Part shown: one piece after another, positions 13,967 to 14,809 of the stretch
Numbering within the stretch: the first letter of the stretch is position 1
How the letters are laid out: every line of letters begins with the position of its first letter
Source of the DNA: JBBSDV01 sp038240335
GTDB lineage: Bacteria; Chloroflexota; Dehalococcoidia; DSTF01; JACRBR01
Length of the DNA: 14,809 nt
Direction: 5' to 3'
NCBI GenBank assembly: GCA_038240335.1
Contig: JBBSDV010000072.1
Span: 1 to 14,809, forward strand
Notes under the pieces: model-generated
The model's database searches: none
Told to the model about the DNA's origin: nothing
The model's input: the letters and a program-made list of their open reading frames with translations, nothing else
Program-made: the position numbers and the translations under genes

Positions 13967-14495
13967 TTGCACGCTGTTCACGATCGGCCACTCGACCCGC
14001 AGCTTCGACGACTTTGTGGCGCTCCTACTGACCTGGCGCATCGAGGTGCTGGCCGACGTCCGGACGGCGCCGCACTCGCGCCGGAACCCGCAATTCAATA
14101 GCGAAGCGCTGGCCGCTGGCCTGGCTGCGGCTGGAATCGAATATATACCGATGCCAGAACTTGGGGGCTGGCGGCGTTCACGCACGGACTCTCCGAACAC
14201 CGGATGGCGCCATGCATCGTTTCGCGGGTATGCGGACTACATGATGACCGCGGCGTTCGAAGCCGCCATCAGCAAGCTGATCGCTCTAGGAGGCGAGCAT
14301 CGACTCGCCGTGATGTGCGCCGAGGCCGTACCCTGGCGCTGCCACCGCTCGTTGATCGCCGACGCGCTGGTCGCGCGAGGATGTACCGCGCGTCACATTC
14401 TGAGCGTAACGAACGCCGGTCCGCACCGAGTGACACCGTTCGCGCGCGTCGAAGACGGCGTCGTCACATACCCGCCTGTATCGGGCGTCGGGTAG
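13959..14495 (+). CDS. DUF488 domain protein
   Basis: A 178-residue cytoplasmic protein of the main DUF488 branch. It shows the family blocks in order: FTIGHSTRSFDDFVALL (N-terminus), VLADVRTAPHSRRNPQF, IEYIPMPELGGWR, HASFRGYADYMMT, and AVMCAEAVPWRCHRSLIADAL, where the Cys-Ala-Glu and Cys-His-Arg motifs are the most conserved points of the family. Length is normal, so it is complete. Molecular function is not established. The start overlaps the previous stop by eight bases (ATG inside the upstream TATGCCTGA), which fixes both the start and cotranscription with the small WSC-H-SA-CA gene. Confidence 0.92.
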   Translation: MPDCTLFTIGHSTRSFDDFVALLLTWRIEVLADVRTAPHSRRNPQFNSEALAAGLAAAGIEYIPMPELGGWRRSRTDSPNTGWRHASFRGYADYMMTAAFEAAISKLIALGGEHRLAVMCAEAVPWRCHRSLIADALVARGCTARHILSVTNAGPHRVTPFARVEDGVVTYPPVSGVG

Positions 14496-14564
14496 CAGCT
14501 TCGCAGGCCCGAGCCCAGACTCTGGCGATCTCGACCGTAGCGATCGCAACGCGCAGATACTGGG

Positions 14565-14809
14565 ATGTCATCAGCACGAACACTTCGAGCATCGACTGCT
14601 ACCTTCGTATCGCCGCTCCGCGAGATCTGCCCTACCAGTGGTTCTCGGTCGTCCGCGACGACCATCAGCAGCCATACGTGTCAGCCGTCCGTCGATCCCG
14701 TCGTCATCATCAAGATGCTACTGCTGGGCTACCTCTACGGGATCACGTCCGAGCGGCGCCTGGCCGAGGAGGTGCGCCTGCATCTGGGCTACCCCTGGTT
14801 CCTGGGCTA
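14565..14809 (+). mobile_element. Transposase 5' end, frameshifted and cut by window edge
   Basis: The last 125 bases encode PSVDPVVIIKMLLLGYLYGI, then TSERRLAEEVRLHLGYPWFL, the N-terminal domain of an IS1182/IS5-like DDE transposase. The matching upstream part (IDCYLRIAAPRDLPYQWFSV, VRDDHQQPYVS) lies in another frame, ending near 14680, so a frameshift at about 14680-14685 separates the two. The frame of the conserved block stays open back to an ATG at 14565, but its text there is not transposase-like. The catalytic DDE residues lie beyond the window. The element's left end and inverted repeat were not identified in 14496-14564. Confidence 0.78.

Overview
A GC-rich chromosomal segment from an unidentified bacterium. 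The gene content (a kinase-receiver-wHTH fusion, a DUF2231 membrane protein, YeaO-type DUF488, a cytochrome b/molybdopterin fusion, small Cys-rich proteins) would fit Chloroflexota or a deep Actinobacteriota lineage, but nothing seen decides between them.

Layout. Positions 1-3135 hold a minus-strand gene run: DUF2231 membrane protein, AIF/ferredoxin-reductase-like FAD enzyme, cupin, a small WSC-H-SA-CA protein, and a class II fumarase (fumC) that carries two lesions and leaves the window at position 1. Facing the other way from 3647 is an 808-residue signalling protein combining GAF, PAS, HisKA, HATPase, receiver and OmpR-type DNA-binding domains. A universal stress protein gene with a one-base lesion follows (6272-6675), then about 600 bases without a convincing gene. 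Next is a divergent pair: YeaO-type DUF488 (minus) and an AlkA-like DNA glycosylase (plus). A 56-residue MCxxCxC microprotein sits at 9092. On the minus strand 9708-12962 encodes a NuoF-like NADH/FMN/4Fe-4S protein followed by a six-helix cytochrome b fused to a sulfite-oxidase-type molybdopterin domain, probably a two-gene redox module. The right end has a DUF4177-like small protein, a degraded stretch, a second WSC-H-SA-CA gene overlapping a DUF488 gene, and the start of a frameshifted transposase cut by the window edge.

Most notable signal: six non-coding sites share one operator architecture, GTGAAG-N15-GTGAAG-N5-GTGAAG (starts 21 and then 11 bases apart, on either strand). They lie before the DUF2231 operon, in the gap between alkA and the MCxxCxC gene (three copies), and between nuoF and the DUF4177-like gene (two copies). 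Two pairs are head to head. The 11-base direct-repeat phase and the GTTCAC core resemble PhoP/OmpR-family boxes. The local wHTH-bearing kinase fusion is an attractive candidate regulator, giving a possible stress/redox regulon inside this window. That link is inference.

Several genes carry frameshifts (fumC, usp, transposase, a 13.5-kb remnant) while the long genes are intact, so decay and sequence error both need to be considered.
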